A DNA stretch of 64,000 nt from Agelaius tricolor (Eukaryota; Chordata; Aves; Passeriformes; Icteridae): assembly GCA_023055355.1 (NCBI GenBank), contig JALJCS010000034.1, positions 5,346,001 to 5,410,000 on the forward strand, written 5' to 3'. The translations under genes and the position numbers were made by a program. The notes under the pieces are model-generated. The model made no database searches. It was given only the letters and a program-made list of their open reading frames with translations, and had not been told where the DNA came from. Positions 33,001 to 46,861 of this stretch are shown here, in pieces. Each line of letters starts with the position of its first letter. Position 1 is the first letter of the stretch.

Positions 33001-36000
33001 CTTCTGTTTTTAACATCCATTCCGAATGTTTTACTGCTTCTTCCAAAATGAATTTGCCTCCATATGTCATAGCCATTCCAAGGAGAGGTGTCTGATAGTA
33101 TTAAAGCCAAATACATAAAACACTTGGGCTGTGATACCCATTCTGAGTATTGTGGGGCTTAATGCCCTCAGTGACTACACACAACTCTGATATTTGGAGA
33201 TGTGTGTCTACAGTGCGAGATGGAAATGCAGGGTAAAAACTTCAGGCTGTCAGACTAATCTGATGGAAGCTGGACAGGCCACTTTTAGATGCTAAAAGAG
33301 ATACAGAATATGTTGTACTTAATAACTGGGAATTCTAGGGCTTCTTTCTGCCTTGCCTCAGTCTTAGTTCACAAAAGGCTTTAAAAAATCAGCATGCTGA
33401 GTTCCAACCAGATCAAATAGCAACATTAATGGTTATTGTAAACCAAAATGTGATATAAAAAGCTTTATTGCTTCCAAGATAACATAATAGCTCTACTTAT
33501 AATAGGAAAAACATTTAAAAAAGGGATGAGAATCCTACTTATAAATCCATGGCTAAACCTAAGAAAGTTCTTGTTTGCTGTTGAGGCAATTCCAGATATT
33601 CACATGCCAACCTACATTATCCTGTTTCTTAGGCTGTAGGAAATTCCACTTACATCATTGACTTCCTGCTGCTGTGGAAAATAGGTTTTGGTAATGGTTC
33701 AGAGTTAGAATTATCCCTCACCTGCCTTGTGCTTCACTTCTCCACCATGCCAGTTTAATTACCCAGAAATTATTAGTGTAGTCTTTTTCTTTCTCCTCCT
33801 TTCATTGAGCAGCATTTTCCTTCCTATTTAACGAAATCAAGGTTTTGCAAACCAGACCAAATGTTGGATTTAAAGCTGCTAAGAGCAAAAAAAAAAAAGA
33901 AAAAAATTCTCTGTCTAAAAGCTATACTAGCCACAGAGAATTCATAAACTGGGGAGGAAAATGTTGATTTCTACCACTGATTAGGGCTGTGATGCCCCTT
34001 TGCAGAGCTTTAGAGGCCAGTTACAATGCCTGCACTGCCTGGGCAGAGCAGGGGGAGAAACATTTCTCATGATTTCATCCAAAATGCTGCCATGAGCTGC
34101 TAGATTAGCACGTCAGAGGTGCCTGATAGGAGCTGCCCTTTCTGCTGCTGACATTCTCCAGAGGTATCAGGCAGCTGATACAGCAGTCTCAGCCCTTGAG
34201 GGATGTGGCAATGACCTTCAGTGAACCAGCTGGGGTGAGATCTTTACTTTTTGGTTTGGTCCTGGCTGAAGAAGGGTGGATTAATATGGGTGGGTTTATG
34301 CCTCGTGCTTCATCTCCTCAGTCTCACTGTGGGCAAGGTGTGTTTGTTGGTTGTGTCTGGCAAGCAGAAGGAACAGATGAGAGAGCAAATAAGAAGCAAT
34401 ATCCACAGAGGAAAAGAGAAGATCCTGATGGTGCTGGCAGCAATTTGTGCTTTTTGCTCTAGTTCATATATTTGGAGTATTATCAAGGATTTCTTAAGGC
34501 AACACAACAGTAAGGCCAGCTGATCCTCCTACCCCTTTGCCTGCTGAGAAGGGATGCAGAGCCTAAAATGGCAACATTATCTTTCCTTGAGAGTAAGTGG
34601 TTTTGCATTCACACACCCAACAATGTATTTCAGGAAGGTGATCCTTACCTTAGCTCTGGAATAAATATTTATGGGTGTTTATGGTGAGCATTTTGCAACT
34701 CCTGCATTCCCAGGCAAAGGCACTTGCACATGAGCAGGAGGTGCCATACTCATCCATTCCCACCCCCCTTTTTTTGGGTTTGCTTTACATCTGATGTGCT
34801 TGACAGAACCTCCTTCCAAGGGCAGAGATTTCCAGCCCAGGAAATATTCCTGTTTACTCAGATTATTTTGCTGAGAAAAAAATGCCCTGCTGTGATATCA
34901 AATGAGAAGAAAACAAAGCAGGAGATGTGATTAATGAGCTGCCTGTTGACGTGGGGATGAGTGGGCAAAATTAACCTGCTAAATCTGGGTGCAGAGAGGG
35001 TTTCTCAAAGTGATAAGGTGTTTGCATGTGCTTCATTCTCGAGCTGCTGTCATAGCTCAGGATCTTGGATGCTGCTTATTAATAGTGAAACTGGGAGGCT
35101 TTGCCATTTGCCAGCCTCCATGGGTAGTAATTAGCCATTGGAGTCCTGTTTTTTTTTTTTTTGTAATTAACTTTGTGTCAAAATTTCTTTGTTCATTATC
35201 TGTGGAGAACACTCACAAAACAATCAACATCCATTTTACTAGGTACTGTTCAATGACCTAATTTTCTTCAAGATATTCCCTTCTGGTATTACCCCAAATT
35301 CCCTTACTGCTTGCTATCTGCTTCCCTTGAATGTGCTTTGGAGGGACTGAATGAGGATGGCATGAGGGCTTTTTTAATATAATTTATTTATAGCATGTGT
35401 ATGAACATGCTGGAATATTTGAGAAATCTCATGCAGAGTAAGTAGATAATACATAATTTTAGTGTTTGTGTTTATAGTCATATCCAGAGGCTTAATGCGG
35501 TCTGTTAGAAAGGATTAGCAGAGACAAATATTTATGGCAGGAATATTTCTCCTTCCAGTGAACCCCTTTAATCACCCCCATGAATCACATAGTTATTACA
35601 CCATTTCAAGAACTCAAAAACCAGCAGAACCTCCCTGTTTCCCTAATCTTATTCTTTCCACTTCCCTCTCCCCAGCTGGAAATAGGTGGATTGCTAGCTT
35701 AGATGTCTGTGTGGTAGAAAAATTACCCACCTCTGCAAATGCAGGCAGGGTCACCCCGTCATAGCACCAGACAAGCCACTCCTCTGAGGGACCACTTTGC
35801 TGCTGGAAATGTCACCAGAAAAGGAACTTAGGGCATTTCTGCTTTGTTCATCACTAGGGGAATTAAGCCTAATTGACCTACAGGACATCCTTCTTGTGCC
35901 AAATCCAAATGGAAACATCCATGAGGAGTTGTGTGCCTTTCTCATCCCTCTGTGCTTCCATGCACGGAGCTGAGATTTACAGTGTTTGTAAACCTTCCCC

Positions 36001-36929
36001 TGCTTATCCTTAGGCAGTGCTTGGAGAAAAAGCATTTGTAGGGGTAGTGTGTATTTGTAAGAGCTCCACCCACAAGCTCAAGGTATCCTCCAAGGTTTCT
36101 CACTCTGAAGGCACCTACAAAGGAAGAGCATCGAGGTCCCTCCAGCACCTGGCCCTGGCTCCTGCTCTTTCTGTCCCCACCCTCCCAAGTCACCTGCTCA
36201 GCCCAGCACTGGTGTCCAAATGCTGGCATGGGAAGGCTCTCCATGGGGAAGCTCAGAGCTGCTGCTGTGCAGAGCACAGCTTAGCTGAGCCTTGTCCCAG
36301 ATTCTCAGCTCTTTCCTTCATTTCCCTTTTAACCTTAAAGCAATTGAAAAAGGTGGAATATAGGGAATTCTTTTGTTTCAGGCAAATAAACCACCTCTTT
36401 AAGAAATCAAACCAGATTTCTAACAGAGCTCACCTGCCTCCATTTAAACAACAGGCAGCCACCAGGTAGAGCATTGCTGCTCTCTGTAATTGTAAAGGAG
36501 CTTGGATAGTATAACACAAATTGGCTCCCAGGAGTCAAACAGACTAAACATAACAGTCCATCAGCTCTAATTTTCTTTAAAAGTGGTTGGTAGGAACTGC
36601 ATTAGAGGAGGATGTTAAGAATTGTGCATTACAGAAGCTGCTTGCTTGAACTGCTCTCCCAAAGGACAATTTTTTTTCCTAGGTATGCACTCTTAATTGC
36701 AACAGCTCCCTTTTGTACCTATTTTCTTAGGTAGGGGAATGTTTTTTTCCCTACAGTTGTGATTTTTCTTTTGACTTAAAAAAACCCCTATTTTTTAAAG
36801 TCATGCTCAACTTTCCAAAATGTCTCAGGGCAAGTTCCACCATTCAGTAAGTGAACGTGTGTTTTCCTTAAAAGATGGCAAGCAGAAACCCCCTGTCCAC
36901 TGAATGGCCCCTGCCTTTTCTGAAAGTGA
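30006..36929. other. Intergenic, no gene recognised
   Basis: Unique AT-rich sequence apart from the weak tRNA-like relic at 30.7 kb and short A or T runs near 32,790, 33,888 and 35,148. No transposon and no recognisable exon. Confidence 0.55.
30686..30755 (+). ncRNA. Weak tRNA-like relic
   Basis: GTGTAGCTCAGTTG (30690-30703) resembles box A, and GTGGATTTGATCCCTGG (30732-30748) resembles box B, at tRNA-like spacing. The arms between them do not fold convincingly and the acceptor stem is missing. It could be a decayed tRNA-derived SINE head or coincidence. Confidence 0.3.
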
Positions 36930-37158
36930 GGAGGTTTAGATTAGAAATTGGGGACAATTCTTTACTGGGAGGGTGGTGAGGCCCTGGCACAGATTGCCCA
37001 GAGGAGTTTTGGCTGCCCTTGCCCTATCCCTGGCAGTGTTCAAGGCCAGGCTGGATGGAGCTCTGAGAGGTCTGGTGAAGATGTCCCTAACCAGGGCAGA
37101 GGGGTTGGAAGTCAATGATCTTCAAGGATCTTTCCAACCCAAACCATTCTATGATTAT
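36930..37158 (+). mobile_element. CR1 LINE, 3' end fragment
   Basis: Forward CR1 3' end. GAGGTTTAGATTAGAAATTG at the left edge is followed by GGTGGTGAGGCCCTGGCACA near 36972-36991, GTTCAAGGCCAGGCTGGATG at 37039-37058, and finally CCAACCCAAACCATTCTATG at 37134-37153. It is well preserved and complete at its 3' side. Confidence 0.9.
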
Positions 37159-37935
37159 TTTTGTGTTTGTAAGAATGGCAAGCCTAGCTTGCCTCCTTTA
37201 TTTCCTCCTTTATTCTGCTTTGTTGCATGTTTACTTTCAGTCATCTCCTCCATAAAGGAAGGGGCTCAGTCACTCAGAGCAGTCATCCCTGCCCCTGTGT
37301 GCTCACAAAAGGGCTTTTTGTGGGCTGGCCTGAAGGCACTCATCCTGCTGCAAGGTGCATTCCCCTCTCCTTGTGCCCCAAAAATACAGCAATTATTCTG
37401 AAATGAGAGTATCACATTTGCTTGCTTCAAAGCAGCAGCCTCTTGGCTTTCTCCTTCCCAGCCAGCCTGACTTCTGAAAAGAGGAGAATCACTTCACTCT
37501 AATGGTGGATTTTTGAGGTGAGCAGTGTATAGGGTACTTTGTGACATAGCACAGAGGACCATAAAGCTTTAGAAAAAAGGTTTCCTATTTATTGCAGAAC
37601 ACCTTGTTTTCCTGTGAGACTAAAAGCCACAAAGACCTCCTTTCCCTCTAATCAGGTTACAGCATCACAATATGGCTCTCTTTATAAGGGGCCATTAGAT
37701 CTTTTCTTTGGGGGAGAGAGGGTTCTTGCCATAGCTTTGATGAATTCACTCTTTTGTCTACACCAGAAGGTGCTTCCCTCAAGCAAGCTTTTTCAGGCTC
37801 CACAAAACAATCTCAACTGCCTGAAAGTTGCATGTTTATTTTACTCCCTTTGTTTGCAGAGATAGTTACTTGCTTTCTGAAGGAAACACCGCACCAACTT
37901 CACACTACCTCGAGTGGCTTTCTTTACCTGCTGCC

Positions 37936-37957
37936 TTTTTTTTTTTTTTTTTTTTTT
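37936..37957 (+). repeat. Poly(T) tract
   Basis: Twenty-two T residues after CTGCC. No polyadenylation signal is found at the expected position on the minus strand. Confidence 0.9.
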
Positions 37958-39339
37958 ATGCCACTAGATCTCTGGAGAAACCCAGAAAAACTATCACAAT
38001 ACTCTAACAGTGTAAAACTTTTCAGGAAGGCTGTTAGTGAAGACACTTTGCTCATTACCCAACCTGAATTCTGGACAGCAAAGGCAGCATGTTGGAATTT
38101 TTATCCACCAATGGATCCATTTTAAGAAGGATTCCTTTTCAAATTAAATATTTGTCTTTGTTTAGTTGAGTAGTGTGTGTATGGCTTAGTATCCTATGAG
38201 TTTGTTCCTGATTTGCAGCTTCTCTTCTATTTAGACTTAAGCTCTAAATAAATAGAAACAGATATGTAGAGGTTAGAACAGCCCGTTGCTACAGCTTTCC
38301 ATTAAGGAAAGTCATAACAGAAAGTTATTGTTACCAGGTAGCTTTTTACATCTGAGCTTTTTACATCTTCTGCCAGAACCATTGAAAAATGCTAAATGTT
38401 CTTCTGAGCTGAGATTTGCCCATCTGCCTGAATTGATGGTCAGAAATAAAAACCCTCTGTGCTTTTTATCATGGGACTCGTCCATTACTGGAATGTTGTT
38501 TCTCTGTGAAGCCAAGGAACCACAATGAAGCAACTCCTTTCTGAAAAGAGGGTAAAAAAATGGTGTAACTGAGTAGGCAGAGGAGATGTTTTGAGGGAGC
38601 TGCAGTGACCTTGGCTGAAGCAGCATTCTCCAGGAGGGAAGCAAACCAGCCACCTTGCAAGCATGTGAATATACAACAAGTGACAGGTTTTGCTGTAGCC
38701 CCAGATGATATCTACAGAATGAATAATATCTCATTGTGTGATACCCAAGGAGTTTTAAACCTAGCCCATGCCATTCATGGATGCTCACTGCAGCAAACAG
38801 GGAGAGCTCCAAGCTCCTGGGTTCTGTGCCTGTGCTCTGCTGCTGCAGGATTTGTGGGCACGGAGCATCCAGGCTGGATGGGCTCAGAGGGCTTTTCAGG
38901 CCTCAATCATTCACTGGCTGCAGATGCTGAGGAGAACAGATGCTGGGTGGGATGAGGGTGAAGGAAATCAGCCTCTTGGCCACCCTGCTGACCCCTGGCA
39001 CTGAGGACAGTGGCCCAGTTTATCCAGTGTTGGAAATAAAGGGATCATTGCTAGCGAGCATTTTCTCTTAATTTCCCTCCTGTTCTCTGCTCTGTCTGGC
39101 AGGAAACCTTTCTGCTGGCAGTGCCTGCACCTTACCTGCTGTCCTGTGCCTGTTCCAAAAGTACCAGCACTCTTCCTGCTGTGAAAGGCTGAATTAGATT
39201 GGAAAATGTCAGTCAAAAATCTGTTGACTCCTGTTATGTACTCTAAACTAGTCAGTGGATGGTAAAATAGGGGTTAAATATGTCCAAAATGAGATTGGAA
39301 GGAAAATTTGAGGACACCACCTAATTGTGTATTATTTTT

Positions 39340-39495
39340 AAGGAAAAATTTTTTTAAAAAAGGCATTAAATTTGTGCTTTAAATTATTTTTTTAAATTCA
39401 ATTATTAAAAATTATTAAGAAGTAATTAAAATTATTGAAGTATTTTAAATTATCTATTATTTAAAATGAAAAATTATTTAATTATTTTAACTTCA
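39340..39495. repeat. AT-rich low-complexity segment
   Basis: About 155 bases composed mostly of ATTATT, TTTAAA and AAAATT words with very few G or C residues. It resembles scaffold-attachment-type DNA, but nothing more specific is visible. Confidence 0.8.
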
Positions 39496-42400
39496 GTGCT
39501 TTCTGTAAAGCCAAAATAAGATGATGGCCTCTGGGCAAAGGCTGAAAAAGTCTGTGTTTTCAGTCATGAAATCACATCATGAAATCACAGATGTCCATGG
39601 TGCACTGCCATGTGTGAGACTCCCTCTGACTACAGCCCACACGGGATCTGGAGAAGATCCTACCTACAGCTGCCAGCCTGGGCAGGTTAAGTTTTGCAAC
39701 CCCCAGCACTCCTTTAGGTAATTTGAGGTTTATCTGGCTCTGCTGGTTTATTTTTGTTAGACTTTCTTTTTAAATGCAGCTTCGCAAGTTGTTCAACGTT
39801 CTGCATCTGTATCAAAATGATTTGGAATTTAGAAGAAGAATAATTAGTGTCTCAAGGATCCTCTATTTTGCTTGGCACAAGTTAAAATGTTACCTTTCTT
39901 TCCATCTCATTCTTTTGTTCATAGATATATATCTAACACATGACAATTTTTTTTTGCAAAATTTTAATAATACTTTGAAAAATTGAACAATAGCACAAAT
40001 TATATGTTGCTCCCAAATTACTTCTGAGACAGAATAAGATTGCAAACATGTTTTACCCTCCTGAAAAGCATTGGCTGCTGCTCAGTGTTCTGCTCAGCTT
40101 TGTTATCACAAGCAGAAATGCATGGTTTCTCTTCCTTGAAGCCACTCTAATTCTCCTTGCGTGTTATAAGGTCTCCTTCCTTCAGGAAATGAATCTTTGT
40201 TCCACTTGTAAAGGAAATGTTCTCCTTCCTAGATCATACTGAAAGAATTTTAGTGGTTTTTAGAGAATTTAAGGCTCCTGTCACTGCACTTTAAGTCGAA
40301 TTCCAGCAATTCTATGGGCTTTCCTCATTTTGTTCTAGGGCTATAATGGCTTTTCTTGCTGTTTGTGGCTCTTTATCTTTTCTTTTTTTTTTTTTTTTCT
40401 GTAGCTTGTTTAATTGAAATCTTGAAAACATTCTTTAAGGATCACCAGAAGAGCCTTTTTGTTATTTTCTTTTACCTTCAAGAGCACATACCTTCAGTAC
40501 AGGTCTGATTATTTCCTTTACTCTTCTAGATTGCTGAGCTCCTTCAGCCTTAATTATCTTGTTCCATTTGATTTATTTCCCCACATACCTAAATTTGCTA
40601 AACAGCCTGCATAGCCTTGTCTTAATGAACAGCTTCTGGGCCAAGCAGTCATATAATTTAATTTATTATTCTTTGCACTTCAGAACTTTTAGTCCTGCCT
40701 TTGTGTGACTTCTGAGCTGTGACTCTGCTGTCCTACTTGAAAATTGGGATAAGGATGCTCTCGGGGTTGCATTAAGGGTAAAGACATTCAGAAAACTCCA
40801 GCTGAAGCTGGGGCCCATTTCAGGCATTTCTCACTCTCTCTGAGGTGTCTTCTGTGAGAAGCTAAGCAGAAAAATCAGATGTGGGCACAGTGGTCAGTAG
40901 AGGGGATGTGATCAGGCTCTGCTATCATCTCTGCAAGGAAGATGATGCTGTTCTCCAGGGTTCTGATTTCTTATTATCTGTTTGATCTCACTTCCTCCTA
41001 ATGATGTGTTTTGTTAGCAAGCAATCGTAATTATTATGGCATAGAGTTGAATGACCCAAACCAAGCAGATCAAGTGCAGCCTGGTGGCAGAAAATAAACA
41101 AGAAAGCCATAGCAGCACAACTGAAAAAGTCGTGGACTGCTCTTCAAAAGTCTTTTCAAAACTGATATTGCCATGCTGCATTCATTCAGCAACCTAAAGG
41201 ACAATCCTTTTTAGCCAAATATTATTCTGGCAGGAAAACCTAAGGAGTAAGTTAATAAATCTAGCAATGTCTAAGAGCCTTTTGAAGAATATTTGCTTCC
41301 ACTCATGACTCATTGTTATTTCTCTTGATTTCCCCTCCTGGATTCTGTTTGTCCCACATAATGAGCGGTGGGGTTAAGCAGTAGCAGGCCAGTAGTCAGA
41401 GCCTGGTAGGGCACCAGGATGGTGTGAGGTGCCAGTTCCCACATCTGCAGGGGGATGCCCCACTCAGCTGCTGGCAGCCCATCAGAGCTGTGTGTCCCCT
41501 CTTTGGTGTGGCTGTGGCAGCCCTGAAGCACACAAAACAGGGATGCTTTGATCCCTCCTGTGCCCTTCAGCACAGTCACCACTGGGGTTTTCCATCCGTG
41601 CAGACGGAGCTGTCTCATTGTCTCATTTACTCGTGTCACATTTGATACATCCAAATTTGTCAAACTCCAGCCACTGCCTTTGGAGTCATCCAAGGACTCT
41701 GACTCGAGCTTATGACTGAGCATGCAACAAATCAAGCAGCAGAGATGGTGAGGGCTCATTCTGGCTTCTCAATGAGGTCAGCCCAACCTGATTTATTAAT
41801 ATTTTCCATTCATAAAGCTGCTGGTCTTCACTACAGCTGCAGACACTGAGATGTACTGCTAATCTTTGGGAAGTGAATAACAATAATTGAATAGATGCAA
41901 CTGCCTCAACAAAATCCAGCTTTAAAGCTGGTTTTGGACTGGCAGATATGTGACCTATGTTTGCCCTGATGTTAATGGGAATACCCACAAGTGAGGGCTG
42001 TCAGCAACAGGGACAAGGAGTGTGCCTATTGGGGAAATAGCAGTTGTAAAGGCAGGAATGCAGGTGGATGTTTCTGGATCTGATGGAGAGGGGAAGGTGA
42101 GGAGGAAGCCTTTGCCCGGCTCACCCACCCTGGGTGTCATTTTTGCACCAGTGCTATTGAAGAGCACCAAGCTGAGCAGACTTGCTCTCACCTCCATTCT
42201 GGGTGATGACCGCTGTATTTTATGCTCAGCAATTTCATACTGTAGTTATTTGAAACAGAAATGATCTCAAGATTGACAGGTCTCCTTTTCACAGTTGTAA
42301 TTATTCTAGAATCTTCATGAAGGCACAGAAAAACAGGATCATATTCTACTTCTTAACAGGGAAAAAAAAAATTTAAACCAAAGAGAAATGAACGCTTTTT

Positions 42401-45400
42401 ACCTTCACAGCTGCTGCTCTCTTTTTCAGTGAGACAGCTTTGCTGTTCCAGTCTGTTGGGTTTATTGTATTTACTTTTTCCCTCAGATTCATTCATTACC
42501 ACAGAAAACTTCAGCTTTACCTCTTAATGATCTCAAAACAAGTTGGCAGAATACCTGGGGAAAGGGAATGCTCTGAAATTACAGTGCTGCTGGTGAAATT
42601 GTTGCTGGTAGTGTCTTTACTATTTTGACTATTACTGTAGTGATAGATTTTGACTTCTCTCCATCTGTTGCCTTTTAAACCAACTAATGCACGCCATAAA
42701 GCCAAAGAGTGGGGCAGAGCTCACTTTTTGTGCTGACTTAATATCTTCTGTCCTACCTTTGACCCCAGCTAAAACACTTAGGAAGGAAGAAATTCATCAT
42801 CACCACCACATCAAAACTTCTGGCTCTGTAATATGCACTGGCAGTGTTTATTTTTCTATGCTACTCATCTTTATAAATCAGTCTTACTGTGATTTTTTCC
42901 CCTTCCTTCTTTCCCAGGCCTACAAGCAGTTAATTTTCTATTACAGAAAGTGGTGAACCTAATTATGAGAGAATAGCTGTAGCTACAAAAATTATAATTT
43001 CTGATAATGACTTCTTCATTATCTTGTTTTCTGCAGCAGGAATACAAGACCCATAGCTTCTGTTGCAATTAGAGAGGTGTTTGTTGATAGGCAAAGAAAA
43101 GAATATCCTTAGCCTGGAAGTAATAAAATCTAGGGCAATTCAACTAAACATTACACTGACAACAGACAAATAATTGATGCTTTGTCTATGACTTGCAGAA
43201 CAGAACAGTTGTATTAAAATAAGAAAAAGAAGAGCTGTATTTATTCAGATGCTTTTGTTTTTCACATGTTCCTTCAATATTTGAAGCCACATCCTTAAAG
43301 GAAAAAAAAAGGCAAATTGGAAAGCTGTAAGCTTGCCAGCAACTTTGCAGACCTCAACCTTCAAATCATCTCTCTGCAACTAGGTGACAAATAATTTATT
43401 GTCTTACTGGATTATGCAGATGTTGAAAATAACATGAGGTTTTCTTGGTTGCACTGTGTCCTGCTAGGCAGCTTGGGCTCGCCTCCACACTACTGGGATT
43501 TGGCTGGCCTGGCTCTCTTGGATTCTTTGATGTTCATATGCTCTGCTGGACTTCCTGGGATTTGCTCCTTCCTGATTAGAAAAAAAAAAATAAGCACTTT
43601 CCCAAGCCCATCAGTTCCTGGCACTTCTCTGAGCCATGAGTCACAGGAGGCTAATTGAATCAGTGGTGCTCAATTCCCTCCATCCCCAGACCTGTCTCTG
43701 GCAGCCCACACCAACCTCAGGGAATTGCAGCTGAGAGCTGCTGATATGCTGGATATATATAGGAGAAAGCAAAGAAGAAGGAGGGTTTTGTGTGAAAAGG
43801 AGTGCAATGGTGACAGTTAAGTGACACCTGAGTAAATGTGGGTTTGCCACCACGTTTGTGAGGTCTACTCTTTGGGATTTTTTTCAGCCTGAGACAGATT
43901 TCACACCTCCCTGATTATTTATTCTTTGCCTGAGCTTGCTGTGTTCCTGTGCCTTGCCCTGTCATCCCTTGTTTCAAACCAGAGAGACAGGTTCAGCCAT
44001 GCTCCACCTCAGAGTCCAGCCAGAGCAGCCTCAGAGGGACCTTTGGGAAGCATGGCCAGAGGATTCTTCCAATTCCAGAGATGCTCAGGGCTGTGAAAGG
44101 CAGGCTAGCTAGGTAATGCTCCCAAAAAATGAGTCATCAGCATCTTTCCCCAGCAGCCTCTTTCCCCAGCTCCTGTGGTAGCTGTTACACTTGTGAGAAA
44201 GGAAGGAGAAAAGGCTCAGTCTGGAGCCTGGGAGATGGAGGTGAGGCCACAAGTCTCCACCTGCCAGGCAGTGCTGCAGCCATGGAGCAGGCAGTCGTGT
44301 TCCTTCTTGCAGGCTTCCATTGAGGCAGATTTTGCAACACCTTTGATTGCAGTTCCTGAGGTTTTCAGAGCAGCCAAACCACACAAATTATACAAAAGAA
44401 TGAAAGGAGTTGAATCTTCGTGTTTAGCTTGAATTTCCACTGGAGTCTGGAAAGAAAATGAGACCTGCAAGAGGGTTTTGCTGGGATGTGACCCTTTAGC
44501 ACGTCCTCCTCCTGGTGGAAGGACAGAAGTGCAGGCACTTATTAGTTCTCAGGTAGTGACACGTTTTTTTTTTAATGCCAGAAAGAGCCTAGAGGAGAAA
44601 AACCTGCCAGCTGTGACGATCTTAAAGAAAAGCCCAATTGATTTACATTTAAATGCAGCTGTCACTGGCTGGTTATAGCCAGCAAAGCAGAGGCAACAGG
44701 GCACAGTAGTAAAACACTGCAGGAGTCTCGTGTGCTCACAAATCACCTCCCTCTGCTGCCATCCCAATAGCACAAGGTGCCAGGGAGAAAACGGGATGCA
44801 GTGAATGCCAATACATGGTGTTGGTGAGGGGCACAAGCAAAGCCCAGCCAGCTCTAGGGGTGGCTTGGGGACTCCATTTGTGTGCACAGGGCTGCAGAGC
44901 AGAGAGGGTGGGTGGAATTGGGCTGGACAGCGGAGCTGCAGCTGCTCTCCTGCTGGCTGCCTCTCCCCGTGTCCTGTGGCAGCCCCTGCATGCATAAAGC
45001 ACTATTGTTCCAGCCCAGGAATTGTCAGGGGAGTGCTGGACAGTATCCCACCTCAGAGCAGTGGGAAGCCCATGTGTTCCCTCTCACACCCACACAGGCA
45101 CAGATGCAAGCAGTCAGTGCCAGGGTCCCACCAGGAGAGCTCCCAGAAACAGCCACTGGCTCCAGGCTGTCCCTCAGGGAACTCGTGGGGAGTGCTTGGA
45201 AGGGTGGGAATGGATGGACATCCCCACTGGAGGTGAGCTCAGGAGCTCCAGCTGGCACAGTGATCGTGAGGAAAACCTGTGTAATGACTGAATGAATAGC
45301 TGGTAGCAGACTGAGTTAATTCATTGCTTTTTTGTTCCTCACTTGGGATGGAATATTTGGCTTTTACATGCGATTCTGGGGTTTCTTGAGCCCTCTGAAA

Positions 45401-46357
45401 CACTTGTGAGTGTAGAGTGACATGTACCAGTGATAAAAGGGACCACTTCCCCAGCACTAGGTTTTAATTCTGCATATAACAAACACTTCTTTCTTCAGTA
45501 TTTCTTTCAACTCCACTTTTGAAGTTGATTTATATCTGCCTCCTGTTTTGCTCCAGTTTCAATCTCCTGGCGGCATTCCTTGCCAAGCCAGCCTAATGCC
45601 CACATGAGCCCCATTAAGCCACATGCTTCTGGATAGGCAGCAGTACATGTTTTTTCTGGGCTGCTCTCTTTTTCAGTGAGAGAGCTTTGTTTGCCAAATC
45701 TGGGCCTGTATTCACAGATAATGACTTCCTTTTTGTCTCCTTCTTCTTCTGTGTGCTTTTTTTTTCCCCCCACACGCAGCCTTTTCAAAATGTAATGTGA
45801 CCCTCATACATCATTTTTATCTGCCTTATAAACCCAGTGTAATACAGCATATGATGTATGTAAATTCATGCACCTAAAGGCAGCGAGGAATAAATATTCT
45901 AGTCCTCTGTCAGGAACAGAGGATACCTAGATGTCATTCAGAATCAAGGTTTTTTCCTACCTGAAACTATTAGCTACAACAGTCCTATATTTAGAATAAA
46001 AAAGTAGAAATACCTTCTTTTCAAGATGTCACAAGTCATTTTTTTCAGATGGCTTCAGATGATTCTTTTCATTTTGAAGTGTACTTTTATGCTGTATTGA
46101 AAGGGATTTATACAATAAACCCCTTTAAGTCAAAATTTTAAAAAAAAAGGGACCGAACAAATAAAATTTTGCAACATTATTTCACAAAATGCCTGGGAAC
46201 TTTAACCTGTTTTTCTCACTGATGAGAAAATATTCTGAGGAGATGCAAAAATATAATTTCAGCCTGGTATTCAACACAGCCATATTTGCAGAGTTGCATC
46301 TGCATGCTGGATACAGGATGATTACCAGCGAGGCCTGGGTGAATGGGCCTTGGCCAC

Positions 46358-46400
46358 AGCATCACGGGAAGTTTTGGGGTTGGAAGGGGCCTTACAGACT
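46358..46400 (-). mobile_element. Possible CR1 terminal remnant (reverse)
   Basis: The stretch with TTTTGGGGTTGGAAGGGGCC at 46372-46391 resembles the last 40 bases of a reverse CR1 and directly abuts the LTR that follows. It is too short to be certain. Confidence 0.45.
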
Positions 46401-46404
46401 GCCA

Positions 46405-46861
46405 AGAACCTGATGGCTTCTGAAGGCTGACCTAGAACAGAGGCTAGGTAGAGTTAAAGAAAAAAGTAGGGATTTGGAGCCCTCAATGGAGGGCTGCACC
46501 TTGGGCAGCACAAGAGCCCAGCCAGGGCTGCACCCCAGGTGAATCCACAATGGGCACAAAATGGACAACCGGTCATGGGGTCTCACACTTTTATGAGTTC
46601 TGGTCCATTTGCATGTCGGAGTTAATTGTCCAATTACAGCTTTAGCTTATGAGGTCCCACCCTTCTTGTTTTTCTCTCTTCAGCCCACATTGTTTATGCT
46701 CTTAGGCCTGAGATTTGGATCATTTGTCCTTGGTCCATATCTAGAGAAGGAATTGTTTTGTCCACCTACTCTGTGAGGAGAGATCACCATCCCCTCATAT
46801 GAAGCTCAGAGCTACACACTAAAGCAGAATCTGAAAAATATAAAAGCTAAAACCTGAGGCA
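46405..46861 (-). mobile_element. Solo LTR of an abundant passerine ERV type (limits approximate)
   Basis: I recognise the sequence type from songbird genomes: ACAGAGGCTAGGTAGAGTTA near 46438-46457, TTGGGCAGCACAAGAGCCCA near 46501-46520, TTAATTGTCCAATTACAGCT near 46623-46642, and the AAAAGCTAAAACCTGAGGCA end. On the minus strand CTCATAAAAGTG supplies a TATA-like element, so transcription would run right to left (inference). No internal retroviral region and no clear target duplication are visible. Confidence 0.6.

Larger units (their letters stand above)
37159..46357. other. Intergenic, no gene recognised
   Basis: Unique sequence, with the poly(T) and AT-rich tracts listed separately. Frames of 166 codons (38312-38812, minus), 147 codons (41316-41759, minus), and 148 and 143 codons (44.5-45.2 kb) show no domain I know and coincide with GC-richer patches. 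Confidence 0.5.

Noticed and set aside
37936..37957. Poly(T) as the tail of a reverse retrocopy
   Set aside because: No AATAAA at the required distance on the minus strand and no target duplication seen.
38312..38812. 166-codon minus-strand frame
   Set aside because: No recognisable domain, and overlapping frames of similar length on the other strand suggest chance.
44549..45295. Several overlapping frames of 130-148 codons
   Set aside because: They occupy multiple frames on both strands in one GC-rich patch, which is the pattern of non-coding DNA.
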